Both the position numbers and the translations under genes were made by a program. From Ruminococcus sp. (GTDB lineage: Bacteria; Bacillota; Clostridia; Oscillospirales; Ruminococcaceae), in assembly GCA_017441505.1 (NCBI GenBank), contig JAFRXL010000043.1, positions 146,660 through 210,659 on the forward strand: 64,000 nucleotides of DNA, in the 5' to 3' direction. Of this stretch, positions 1 through 6,962 are shown one piece after another; the stretch's first letter is position 1, and each line of letters starts with the position of its first letter. The notes beneath the pieces are model-generated. The model had not been told where the DNA came from. It was given only the letters and a program-made list of their open reading frames with translations, and made no database searches.

Positions 1-2
1 TT

Positions 3-467
3 TTTCTTTCAGAAAGTCTGGATATGGAATTCTGGGGACGGCATCGTCATGTTATGGGACGCAGTGAGAATTGGTGGGAGAACCTGAAAATAGGCGGCGG
101 AGCTGCTCCAATTGAAACTGATAAGGGCTGGCTGCTCTTTTATCACGGAGTTGTAAACACCTGCAATGGCTACGTGTACAGCATTGGAGCTGCTATACTC
201 GATATAAACGAGCCGTCCAAAGTGCTTCACCGTTGTAAGAATTATATACTTACTCCGGAAGAGTGGTACGAGGAGCGTGGATTTGTGCCGAATGTTTGCT
301 TCCCGTGTGCGACTCTGACCGATGCTGATACAGGCAGGATAGCTATATACTATGGCTGTGCGGACAGCTATGTCGGCGTAGCTTTTACCACTGTTCGGGA
401 TATATGGGACTACATAATCAAGTTTGATTCAGTTAATGAATCAGATACTGAGATAGGCAGAAGATAA
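3..467 (+). CDS. GH130 glycoside phosphorylase, C-terminal part (5' end outside window)
   Basis: The reading frame is open from the window edge, so only the last ~155 residues are present. The motif FWGRHRHV, a glycine-rich stretch followed by WLLFYHGV, and the ending YYGCADSYVGVAFTTV are characteristic of GH130 beta-mannoside phosphorylases. These cleave beta-1,4-mannosyl-glucose or manno-oligosaccharides with phosphate and release mannose 1-phosphate in the cytoplasm. The conserved ending fits the mannosylglucose phosphorylase subgroup, but without the N-terminal half the exact substrate cannot be set. It ends at a strong terminator. In a fibre-degrading bacterium it would process imported mannan fragments. 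Confidence 0.85.
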   Translation, partial: FLSESLDMEFWGRHRHVMGRSENWWENLKIGGGAAPIETDKGWLLFYHGVVNTCNGYVYSIGAAILDINEPSKVLHRCKNYILTPEEWYEERGFVPNVCFPCATLTDADTGRIAIYYGCADSYVGVAFTTVRDIWDYIIKFDSVNESDTEIGRR

Positions 468-472
468 AGTTA

Positions 473-510
473 TCCCCTCATCATCGTTTTTGCGGTGATG
501 AGGGGATTTT
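473..510 (+). terminator. Rho-independent terminator after GH130 gene
   Basis: A perfect 11-bp inverted repeat (473-483 with 496-506, arm TCCCCTCATCA) is followed by a T run at 507-510. It begins 6 nt after the stop codon. Confidence 0.85.
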
Positions 511-524
511 CAATTTTGAAGCGT

Positions 525-1247
525 TTAGGATAATTGTCCGACTTTAGCTTTTGTTTTGATTTTTTTGCTGTCATCACGATCAACTTTTTTACGTGCAAGA
601 AGCTTATCCACACCAACAAATATTGCTCCTACCGCCATAAACGCAGCAAGGAGGATCAATATCCAGCGTACAACTCCGCCAACGCCTTCTTTTATTGGAT
701 CAAGGAAGAAATACGGATAAATAAGCGGGTCATCGCCATTATGGTCGAGAATAGAAGTATTGAATTTAAGGCAAGCAGCATGGAGATAAACGTATGCGAC
801 GTAAAGAAGAGGAAAAACGGCTGAAATAAATACATATTTGATATTGGTCTTATCTCTTTCGTAGAATAAGAACCAGTCTGCTATATACATTACAGGCAGT
901 ACCACATGGAACATATAGTTACCAACACGGTAATTCAGTGCCGGGTCTCTGCCGGGTTCATGTGCCAGCATGAGATTGAACACAAGAAATGTCAGCAATA
1001 TGCCAAGCATTCCGATGAATTTTAGTTTCGGACAAGCTGAAACAAAGCTGTCATCTTTTTTGCGTGCAGTTTGCACAAGACCTGCGAGCATTACTCCGAA
1101 ACACAGGAAATTACTGATATTCGTGAAGTAAATATAGAAGTCCCAGAAGAATTGATAGTTGAAAAAGCCAATGCATCCGAAAGTACCTACAAGTGCAAAT
1201 GCACAGTAGATCGACTCATAAATAAGTTGTACTGTTCTGTTTTTCAT
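525..1247 (-). CDS. Pr6Pr-type polytopic membrane protein
   Basis: The product is 240 residues with about six hydrophobic segments. It carries the pattern of the Pr6Pr integral membrane family: YFTNISNFL near residue 35, a histidine/proline helix (MFHVVLPVMYIADW) in the middle, then a YPYFFLDP motif before the last helix. A basic tail (KKIKTKAKVG) should be cytoplasmic. No biochemical role is established for the family that I can apply here. The start has an AGAGG ribosome site about 6 nt upstream. It converges with the GH130 gene. Confidence 0.7.
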   Translation of the reverse strand: MKNRTVQLIYESIYCAFALVGTFGCIGFFNYQFFWDFYIYFTNISNFLCFGVMLAGLVQTARKKDDSFVSACPKLKFIGMLGILLTFLVFNLMLAHEPGRDPALNYRVGNYMFHVVLPVMYIADWFLFYERDKTNIKYVFISAVFPLLYVAYVYLHAACLKFNTSILDHNGDDPLIYPYFFLDPIKEGVGGVVRWILILLAAFMAVGAIFVGVDKLLARKKVDRDDSKKIKTKAKVGQLS

Positions 1248-1302
1248 GATATTACCTCTTATGTTTTAATAATATTTTGTCGTTAATGGAAAGTCAGTAC
1301 TT

Positions 1303-2133
1303 CTAAATCATTCCGTCCATAAACATTTTCATCATCTCGTTAGTAAGACTGAGATCAGACGGCTGAAGTACAACATCTTCTCTTTTGACCCATTCAGCAT
1401 ATTTAAGTTCGGAGCTGTCCATATGTATTGTATCATCGCCGTCCACATCGCAATAGAAGCCAACAAGCAGGTCCGAAGCCATACCCCACGGCTGAGATTT
1501 ATAATAACGGATATTTTTCACTTTAACGCCTGTTTCTTCCATTACTTCACGCATAACAGTCTGTTCAAGAGTTTCACCTATTTCAGTAAAACCGGCTACA
1601 AGAGCATTATGTGCATAACCTGAACGATACTTTGTTATAAGTATCTTGTCTCCATTTATTACACCTACTATAACCGCAGGATTTATCCTCGGATAGATCA
1701 CATTACCGCATTTAGTACATCTCATCGCACGCTCATTAGTATCGTGTACAGTCCCGGAGCCGCATACTCCGCAAAAACGGCTTGAAGAGTACCATTTCCA
1801 AAGATGATAAGAAGTGTATGCAACAAGTAGTTCGATATTAGAGTTTACTTTCAGAGCTCTGAGTTCACGCATAGAGTAGGCTTCAAAACCGGATAGTTTT
1901 GGTTCATCACAGTTCATAGCGAGAAAGAAGCTGTTGTTATCAATTGAAAACAAATAAACATATTCTGTTTGTTTAGTCATGTCACTTAAAGTCGGAAAAA
2001 TGATTTTTTCATCCTTATCGTCATAGTGAGCATGGATTCTGTCATTGCAAAAAGAAATTATAAAACTATCTTGTGAAGGTGATCTATTTGAAAACGCATT
2101 ATATAGCTTGCTTGGAAAAATATCTTGGATCAT
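1303..2133 (-). CDS. nudC: NAD+ diphosphatase (NudC-type Nudix hydrolase)
   Basis: Cytoplasmic hydrolase predicted to cleave NAD(H) to NMN(H) and AMP; relatives also remove NAD caps from RNA. A four-cysteine zinc ribbon (CGVCG ... CTKCG) is followed by the Nudix box, GFTEIGETLEQTVMREVMEE followed by TG, and the downstream SQPWGMASDLLVGF typical of NudC. I chose the ATG at 2133 because it has a GGGAG site 7 nt upstream and a consensus promoter ends at 2210. An in-frame ATG at 2238 would lie inside that promoter. The product is 276 aa, the usual length. Confidence 0.9.
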   Translation of the reverse strand: MIQDIFPSKLYNAFSNRSPSQDSFIISFCNDRIHAHYDDKDEKIIFPTLSDMTKQTEYVYLFSIDNNSFFLAMNCDEPKLSGFEAYSMRELRALKVNSNIELLVAYTSYHLWKWYSSSRFCGVCGSGTVHDTNERAMRCTKCGNVIYPRINPAVIVGVINGDKILITKYRSGYAHNALVAGFTEIGETLEQTVMREVMEETGVKVKNIRYYKSQPWGMASDLLVGFYCDVDGDDTIHMDSSELKYAEWVKREDVVLQPSDLSLTNEMMKMFMDGMI

Positions 2134-2209
2134 AATTAACTCCCGAAAAATTTTCTTAGATAAGCACAGCACATATCCGTAATTCGGACAATAGTGCGTC
2201 ACACACTTA

Positions 2210-2238
2210 ATTATATCATGAACATAATATAATGTCAA
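2210..2238 (-). promoter_or_regulatory. Sigma-A promoter of nudC
   Basis: On the minus strand TTGACA (2238-2233) and TATAAT (2215-2210) are separated by 17 bp. Both hexamers are perfect consensus. The leader to the nudC ATG is about 70 nt. Confidence 0.85.
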
Positions 2239-2275
2239 ATGAAAAGGACCGATGGTGCTAACATCAGTCCTTTAT
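2239..2275 (-). terminator. Terminator after the Pro/Glu-rich protein gene
   Basis: On the minus strand a 12-bp stem (AAAGGACTGATG with CATCGGTCCTTT, one G-T pair) is followed by TTCATTT. It sits directly against the -35 box of nudC, so it insulates nudC from the upstream gene. The T tract is weak. Confidence 0.55.
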
Positions 2276-2328
2276 GTATATAAACTATCGTCCTTTATTT
2301 TTATGAGAGAATTATAGAGAGGGTGCAA

Positions 2329-3108
2329 TCAGTTTTCTTCAACAGTTTCCTCGGCAGCTTCTGTTGTATCTTCAACCTGTGTGTTTTCGATGTCCTTATG
2401 TGGACCGTGGTGAGGAGCTTTGTGCTCATGCGGCTTGATCTCTGGCTTCTCAGGAGCAGCAGGTGCCTCTGGAGCCGGAGCATTTTCGTCCTTTACTGGA
2501 GGAGTTGGTGGCTCTGGCTTTTCAGCATTCTCGTCAACAACCGGAGCTTCTGGCTTTACAGGTGGCTCTGCTTCCGGCTTTGCAGGAGCTTCAGCATCCT
2601 CAGGCTTTACGAGCTCAGCAGGCTTCTTATCGTCAAATTTGATTCCGTTAGTGCAGAAATCGAACCAATCTTTTTTAGCGTCGTCATCTTTGAAGTCGGA
2701 ATTATCGAAATCAAAAGATTTAACGATCATATCCTTGATCTCTTTTACACCGATAGGCTTAACTGGCTTAGCGATCTCCTCAGCAGGTGCTTCTGCCTCA
2801 TCTTCGTCCTTGACCTCAGGAGCAGGAGCTTCCTCGGAATCTTCGTCCTTAACTTCTGGTGCAGGGAGCTCTTCCTCTGTTGGAGCAGGAAGTTCTGGCT
2901 TTTCAGTTTCAGCAGCAGTTGTTTCCTCAACAATCTCAGCAGCATCTGTTGTTTCTTCAATAACAGTTTCTTCTACAGCTGTTGTGTTCTCAGCCTGCTT
3001 CTTTTCGTTTTTAGCAGCCTGATTGCTTGCAAATGCACTAACACTTGTAGCGACTGAAAGTACGGATGCAGCAGCGATCGCAGAGATCAAAGTTTTTTTG
3101 TTTTTCAT
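2329..3108 (-). CDS. Secreted Pro/Glu-rich low-complexity protein
   Basis: I do not recognise a family. The 259-residue product starts with a clear signal peptide (MKNKKTLISAIAAASV, cleavage probably near SAFA). An acidic stretch rich in Thr/Glu follows, then repeats of PAPEVKDED, a short region with globular character (about residues 130-165, containing DWFDFCTNGIKFDD), more Pro/Glu/Lys-rich sequence, and a His-rich patch HEHKAPHHGPHK near residue 230. It lies downstream of rsgI and sigI and carries a promoter motif like that of sigI. Its composition resembles the RsgI ectodomain. It is probably an extracellular or wall-associated, largely disordered protein. Confidence 0.7.
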   Translation of the reverse strand: MKNKKTLISAIAAASVLSVATSVSAFASNQAAKNEKKQAENTTAVEETVIEETTDAAEIVEETTAAETEKPELPAPTEEELPAPEVKDEDSEEAPAPEVKDEDEAEAPAEEIAKPVKPIGVKEIKDMIVKSFDFDNSDFKDDDAKKDWFDFCTNGIKFDDKKPAELVKPEDAEAPAKPEAEPPVKPEAPVVDENAEKPEPPTPPVKDENAPAPEAPAAPEKPEIKPHEHKAPHHGPHKDIENTQVEDTTEAAEETVEEN

Positions 3109-3182
3109 GATTAAAGACTCCTTTTTAATTATATTCTCCGTTACCGGAGTTTTTTCACGCTTTCTGCGTTCTGTTTATAGAT

Positions 3183-3210
3183 TACGATAGTTGATATGAA
3201 AAAGTGGGGT
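3183..3210 (-). promoter_or_regulatory. Candidate SigI-type promoter of the Pro/Glu-rich gene
   Basis: Reading the minus strand, ACCCC (3210-3206) is followed after 19 nt by CGTA (3186-3183) and then ATCTATAA. The same layout with near-identical boxes occurs ahead of sigI (5256-5284). SigI promoters in Bacillus and Clostridium thermocellum are described as ACCCC-like -35 and CGAA-like -10 elements. No good sigma-A promoter is visible in this interval. Confidence 0.55.
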
Positions 3211-3228
3211 AGTACAAAAAATTTTTGA

Positions 3229-3268
3229 AAAAAGCAAAGTCCGCATTTTTTTGCGGACTCTGCTCTTG
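3229..3268 (-). terminator. Terminator of the sigI-rsgI operon
   Basis: On the minus strand AGCAGAGTCCGC pairs with GCGGACTTTGCT around an A-rich loop (one or two wobble pairs), followed by a run of six T. It lies about 100 nt after the rsgI stop codon, with a palindromic element between. Confidence 0.75.
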
Positions 3269-3280
3269 AAGGTGATATAA

Positions 3281-3363
3281 GGCAACACCGCACAAAGCCC
3301 GCCTGACGGCTTTGCACTGAATCTACTGGCATATCTTCAACACAAGCTTTGTGCGGTGTTGCC
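3281..3363. repeat. 83-bp palindromic element with 18-bp perfect arms
   Basis: The arms GGCAACACCGCACAAAGC (3281-3298) and its exact complement (3346-3363) enclose 47 bp. Inside is a smaller inverted repeat, AAAGCC (3294-3299) with GGCTTT (3308-3313). The element lies 7 bp after the rsgI stop codon and before the operon terminator, so it appears inserted into the 3' untranslated region. Length and structure fit a small non-autonomous palindromic repeat. It could instead act as an RNA processing or stability element. Confidence 0.65.
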
Positions 3364-3370
3364 ATAAAAA

Positions 3371-4501
3371 TTATTGTAAGAAATCTGTATTTTCATCTAT
3401 TACAGTCAGTTCGTCGTCAGGTGAGGGGAGTTCATGAATCTCCGGAGCCGGAGCTTCATCATCAGGATGTACCGGAGATTCGATCAACTCCTTATGTGGT
3501 GGGTGATGAACTGGCAGAGGAATTTCGGGTTCTGCTGTTTTTTCTTTATCCGGAACAGGCAGTTCGTTTTTAATGGTATCATCAGGCTTTACCGGTAAAG
3601 CTATATCGTTTTCCTTTGTTTGAGTATCATTGATTTCTTCGTGCTTATTCTCATGTGGAAGAACATCCGGTTTCTTGTCGTCCTCATGAGGATCATTGAC
3701 ATTATTATTCTTATGTTCTGTTTTTATATTATCTTTTGGCGGAACGATCATTTCGTGCTGTACCGGCGGCTGTTCCTGAGAATTTTTATTTTGGATCTGT
3801 CCTTTATTTGTACGTATCTCGTCTTCAGGAGGCTGTACTTTCGGAGCAGTATCCGGAGTATGTTCGTGAACATCAGGTGCTTTGGCGGGTTCTGTAACGA
3901 AAGGTGTAGGAACAGTGGTCGAAACAAAAGTCTCACTTACTTTGCTGCTGAATTCATTCATATCACGAACATTGAGCTTGTAATCGGAGAAATCATTTTC
4001 AAAGTCAGATCTATTATTTGAGTATCCCTCCGAGGATATGAAAATATCTACAGGATCGTTTTCGGATATATAGCCCTTTGAAACGCCTATTTCTATCAAC
4101 TCATGAGCGGCAGTGAGCTTATCCTTGCCCTTAGCTTCATAGTCCTTGATTATTTCGTTTCCCTTGGAGCTGTCGCTTTTCAGATAAAGCACCTTGCCTT
4201 TTTTATTAAGGTACATTTTGATCTCAGCATCGGACGATATTAAGACGGTTGAGTAAACTTTGTAGTTCTGAACATAGTGATAATAACCTGTACCTGCAAC
4301 GATAGCCACGCAAGCTGCTGCGGCAGCCACCGTCATAACTATCCTGCGTTTACTTTTAGCAGTTTCGGTGTTTAGCATCAATATAGGGTCTGTAACGGTC
4401 TGTCCGACTTCATAATGTAAATTAGCGGCATTGACAAATCTTGAATCTTCGTCCATAAGTACTGCGTATCCCTTATGACATTCCATTACCATATATTTCA
4501 T
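3371..4501 (-). CDS. rsgI: RsgI-type membrane anti-sigma factor
   Basis: The product is 376 residues. Residues 1-45 (MKYMVMECHKGYAVLMDEDS onward) match the cytoplasmic RsgI N-terminal domain that binds SigI. One membrane segment lies at about 54-74, then a juxtamembrane domain at about 77-165, then a long Pro/Glu/His-rich ectodomain to the end. No carbohydrate-binding module or enzyme domain is visible, unlike many cellulosome-linked RsgI proteins. The Asn-Pro pair used for autocleavage in studied RsgI proteins is not evident in the juxtamembrane domain (there it reads VLISSDAEIKMYLN). The ATG overlaps the sigI stop by one base, indicating coupled translation. Confidence 0.85.
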   Translation of the reverse strand: MKYMVMECHKGYAVLMDEDSRFVNAANLHYEVGQTVTDPILMLNTETAKSKRRIVMTVAAAAACVAIVAGTGYYHYVQNYKVYSTVLISSDAEIKMYLNKKGKVLYLKSDSSKGNEIIKDYEAKGKDKLTAAHELIEIGVSKGYISENDPVDIFISSEGYSNNRSDFENDFSDYKLNVRDMNEFSSKVSETFVSTTVPTPFVTEPAKAPDVHEHTPDTAPKVQPPEDEIRTNKGQIQNKNSQEQPPVQHEMIVPPKDNIKTEHKNNNVNDPHEDDKKPDVLPHENKHEEINDTQTKENDIALPVKPDDTIKNELPVPDKEKTAEPEIPLPVHHPPHKELIESPVHPDDEAPAPEIHELPSPDDELTVIDENTDFLQ

Positions 4502-5226
4502 TATCTTTCACCGCCTTTCAGTACCTGCATGATATGTCCACGCATTATCTCGTATCCGTTTGTACAGATAAGAAGAACAGCCACAAGATAGCGTCGATGT
4601 CTTTCAAGTGATTTCCTTTCGACCTCAGCACCCTCAGCGAGTCTGGCGATAGGAACTTTCTTTGTCCTCAAAAAATCATTGAGTATCTCGGGATTATTTC
4701 TTGCATATCTGACAGCCTTCTGGCAAATTTCAAGAGTTCTGTGCTGTTTGGGGGAGTTTTCAGCAACATCGCTCATTGAAACGCCAAAATCATTCATCTG
4801 AGCAGAAAGCTCTTCGATCTCATTACGGGTAGCTTCACGAAGCTCATGTTCCTCATAATCATCGTGGTCATCGCTGATAGTATCGATAAGTTCGTTTTTA
4901 TCGTCGTCATCAGTTGATGAATCAAGTGAAATAAGACCTGAATTTCTTTTTTCTTTCCGGAAATTGTCGATAAGTCTGCTTCTGATCTGCAGGGAGGCAA
5001 ATTTTAAAAAAGCACCTTTCAGCCTTGAATAGTTCCGGATAGCTTCATAGAAAGCGAACATGGCTATACTCAGCTCATCGTCGCTGTTATCAGGCGAGCG
5101 TTTAAGGAATTTTGCAGTCTCTGACTTTATAAAAGGCATATATGTCTCAATAAGTTCATCAGCAGCCTGACTGTCCTTTTTAGCTCTGTATACTTTAGAA
5201 ACGAGTTCTTTTGCGTTTACGTCCAC
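4501..5226 (-). CDS. sigI: RNA polymerase sigma factor SigI
   Basis: Sigma-70-family factor of the SigI group, which activates heat-shock genes in Bacillus and cellulosome genes in Clostridium thermocellum. Conserved region 2 is visible (YMPFIKSETAKFL, then DDELSIAMFAFYEAIRNY and KGAFLKFASLQIRSRLIDNFRKE, which I cite here only by position, about residues 28-95). A C-terminal helix-turn-helix follows near residue 195. I chose the GTG at 5226 because a strong GGGGGGTGG ribosome site lies just upstream; an ATG 21 nt earlier lacks one. It is followed directly by rsgI and preceded by a SigI-like promoter, so autoregulation is likely. Confidence 0.85.
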   Translation of the reverse strand: MDVNAKELVSKVYRAKKDSQAADELIETYMPFIKSETAKFLKRSPDNSDDELSIAMFAFYEAIRNYSRLKGAFLKFASLQIRSRLIDNFRKEKRNSGLISLDSSTDDDDKNELIDTISDDHDDYEEHELREATRNEIEELSAQMNDFGVSMSDVAENSPKQHRTLEICQKAVRYARNNPEILNDFLRTKKVPIARLAEGAEVERKSLERHRRYLVAVLLICTNGYEIMRGHIMQVLKGGER

Positions 5227-5255
5227 TTGACCACCCCCCAAGATCAATTATAGAA

Positions 5256-5284
5256 TACGAATGGTATACCCTCAAAAACGGGGT
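5256..5284 (-). promoter_or_regulatory. Candidate autoregulatory SigI promoter
   Basis: On the minus strand ACCCC (5284-5280), a 20-nt spacer, then CGTA (5259-5256) followed by TTCTATAA. The boxes and the flanking TCTATAA match the element upstream of the Pro/Glu-rich gene (3183-3210). The spacer also contains a partial palindrome, GGGTATACC. Confidence 0.55.
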
Positions 5285-5348
5285 ATCAGGAAAAATTTCT
5301 ATATAAATAATAACAGAAACTGAAAATAATTTCAAGTATTGGAACTGA

Positions 5349-5377
5349 TTGAAATAAAATGTGATATGTGATATGAT
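5349..5377 (+). promoter_or_regulatory. Promoter of the ECF sigma operon
   Basis: TTGAAA (5349-5354), 17-bp spacer, TATGAT (5372-5377). The ECF sigma gene starts about 90 nt downstream. Confidence 0.6.
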
Positions 5378-5465
5378 AAAAAGGTGAAAAAATTTGTAAC
5401 GTTTTGAATTATCAAGCCACTAACATACAGAAGCTTCTGAAAAAAGGAAAGGAGGGGACAGGGCG

Positions 5466-5951
5466 ATGAAAAAAGAGATCGAGGAATACTATGAAAAATA
5501 CGGCAGAAAAGTCTATGCATATCTTCTTAGCATAACTCATGAACCAGATATATCTCAGGAGCTGATGCAGGAGACATTCTGTCAGGCTATAAAGTCGCTT
5601 GACAGATTTGAAGGCAAGTGTTCTGTATTTACGTGGTTGTGTCAGATAGCAAAGTACCTATGGCAGAATGAGCTGAAAAGAAGAAAATATCATCCTTCCA
5701 CCGACAAAGAGCCTGATCCTTCTGCACTTGATATAGGAGTCATACCGCCTGATAAAGCCGCAGAAAGTGCGAATTCTAAAATGTTCGTGCTGAAGCAGAT
5801 ACATAGTCTGCCTGAGAAAGAAAAAGAGGTTATTTTGCTAAGAGCAACAGGTTCTATGACATTTGCCGAAATAGGAGAGCTTTTTGGGAAAACTGAAAGT
5901 TGGGCGAGAGTGACATTCTATCGTGCAAAACATAAATTGAAAAAGGAGTGA
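5466..5951 (+). CDS. ECF-type RNA polymerase sigma factor
   Basis: The product is 161 aa with the two-domain ECF layout. Region 2 covers about residues 8-75 (LMQETFCQAIKSLDRFEG, then TWLCQIAKYLWQNELKRRKY). Region 4, about 105-160, carries a helix-turn-helix ending GKTESWARVTFYRAKHKLKK. A strong GGAGGGG site precedes the ATG. The anti-sigma gene follows after 4 nt, which is the usual arrangement. The regulon is unknown; the next operon downstream is the dockerin-CE2 esterase, but its promoter looks like a sigma-A promoter. Confidence 0.9.
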   Translation: MKKEIEEYYEKYGRKVYAYLLSITHEPDISQELMQETFCQAIKSLDRFEGKCSVFTWLCQIAKYLWQNELKRRKYHPSTDKEPDPSALDIGVIPPDKAAESANSKMFVLKQIHSLPEKEKEVILLRATGSMTFAEIGELFGKTESWARVTFYRAKHKLKKE

Positions 5952-5955
5952 TATT

Positions 5956-6729
5956 ATGAAATGTAACATTATAAGAGACCTTCTTCCACTCTATTGCGAT
6001 GACATGGCATCCGATGAGAGCAGGGAAGAGATAGATATACACCTTGCATCGTGTGAAGAATGCAAGAAAATATATGAAGATATGAAAAGCGGCAGGATAG
6101 AGATAAAAAATAATTTTGAAAATCTTGATCCTCTTAAAAAGGTACGCAGAAAAATTTGGACTATGCGTATTACAGCAGTTTTAGCAGTTATTGTAATGAT
6201 ATTTTCAGGCTGTTATTTCTTCCTGTGCAAAAATCCGTCACTTGCGAAAGCAAAGCAGGTTGACTGCACTACAGAGACTGATCTTTACGGTAAAGCCTAT
6301 CTGTACGAAAAAGACGGGAAGCGTGATTATGTATGTATACCTAATAATGCAGAATTTACGGAAGATACAGTGAAGGACTGTGTTTATATGGACGGTGAAC
6401 TGCTTAAAGATAAGGAAGGGAATAATGTACCTGCCGGCGGTGAAATGATTCCGGACGGACAAATTATTATTCATATTGATGTAGATACGTTCCTGACCTG
6501 CATTAAAACAAAACTTGACAGCTACGGCTCTAATGATGATCTCTGGATTTATCCGTGTCTGCCTTTCGGACAGGATATGGGGTGCTGTTATGAGTGTAAA
6601 GATGATCTCCGTCTGGAGTATTCAGTGGCTTACAGTCTGGTAACAGAAAATCAATTACTCACCATACACTGCAAGGATAAGGATATAAAGCTCGATATAA
6701 AGAAAATAGCTGAAGAAGCTATATCGTAA
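5956..6729 (+). CDS. Zinc-finger anti-sigma factor, membrane anchored
   Basis: The N-terminus has the zinc-binding anti-sigma pattern (CNIIRDLLPLYCDDMAS, then HLASCEECKKIYEDM, giving His-x3-Cys-x2-Cys at about residues 29-36). One membrane segment spans about residues 71-90 (ITAVLAVIVMIFSGCYFFL). The ~165-residue extracytoplasmic domain is not recognised. It should sequester the ECF sigma factor encoded immediately upstream and release it on an envelope signal. The operon ends at a terminator. Confidence 0.85.
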   Translation: MKCNIIRDLLPLYCDDMASDESREEIDIHLASCEECKKIYEDMKSGRIEIKNNFENLDPLKKVRRKIWTMRITAVLAVIVMIFSGCYFFLCKNPSLAKAKQVDCTTETDLYGKAYLYEKDGKRDYVCIPNNAEFTEDTVKDCVYMDGELLKDKEGNNVPAGGEMIPDGQIIIHIDVDTFLTCIKTKLDSYGSNDDLWIYPCLPFGQDMGCCYECKDDLRLEYSVAYSLVTENQLLTIHCKDKDIKLDIKKIAEEAIS

Positions 6730-6735
6730 ATTTGA

Positions 6736-6774
6736 AAAGCTGTGAAGTATCGCCTGCTTCACAGCTTTATTTTT
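6736..6774 (+). terminator. Terminator of the ECF sigma/anti-sigma operon
   Basis: Perfect 12-bp stem, AAAGCTGTGAAG (6736-6747) with CTTCACAGCTTT (6757-6768), followed by ATTTTT. Confidence 0.85.
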
Positions 6775-6872
6775 AACAATGATTTTATATCAGAAACCAC
6801 AACGTATGTAAAGATGTTTTATAATATGACAAAAAGTGGTCAGACAAGATATAAAAATGAACAAAAAATCTA

Positions 6873-6902
6873 TTGACAATTATTATACAAATGAGATATA
6901 AT
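6873..6902 (+). promoter_or_regulatory. Promoter of the CE2 esterase gene
   Basis: TTGACA (6873-6878), 18-bp spacer, TATAAT (6897-6902), both perfect consensus. The leader is about 55 nt with a GAAAGGGG ribosome site. Confidence 0.75.
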
Positions 6903-6962
6903 TATTTTGTAAATTATATATTTTTAAAGCATAGCGTACTATGAAAGGGGTGTTTTTTCTTT

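Noticed and set aside
2134-2238. Upstream start extending NudC by 35 residues
   Set aside because: The extension would be translated from inside the consensus promoter and has no ribosome site.
2323-3057. Long plus-strand frames opposite the Pro/Glu-rich gene
   Set aside because: They mirror the repetitive codons of the minus-strand gene, have no ribosome site, and give Cys/Leu/Phe- or Ser-rich products without sense.
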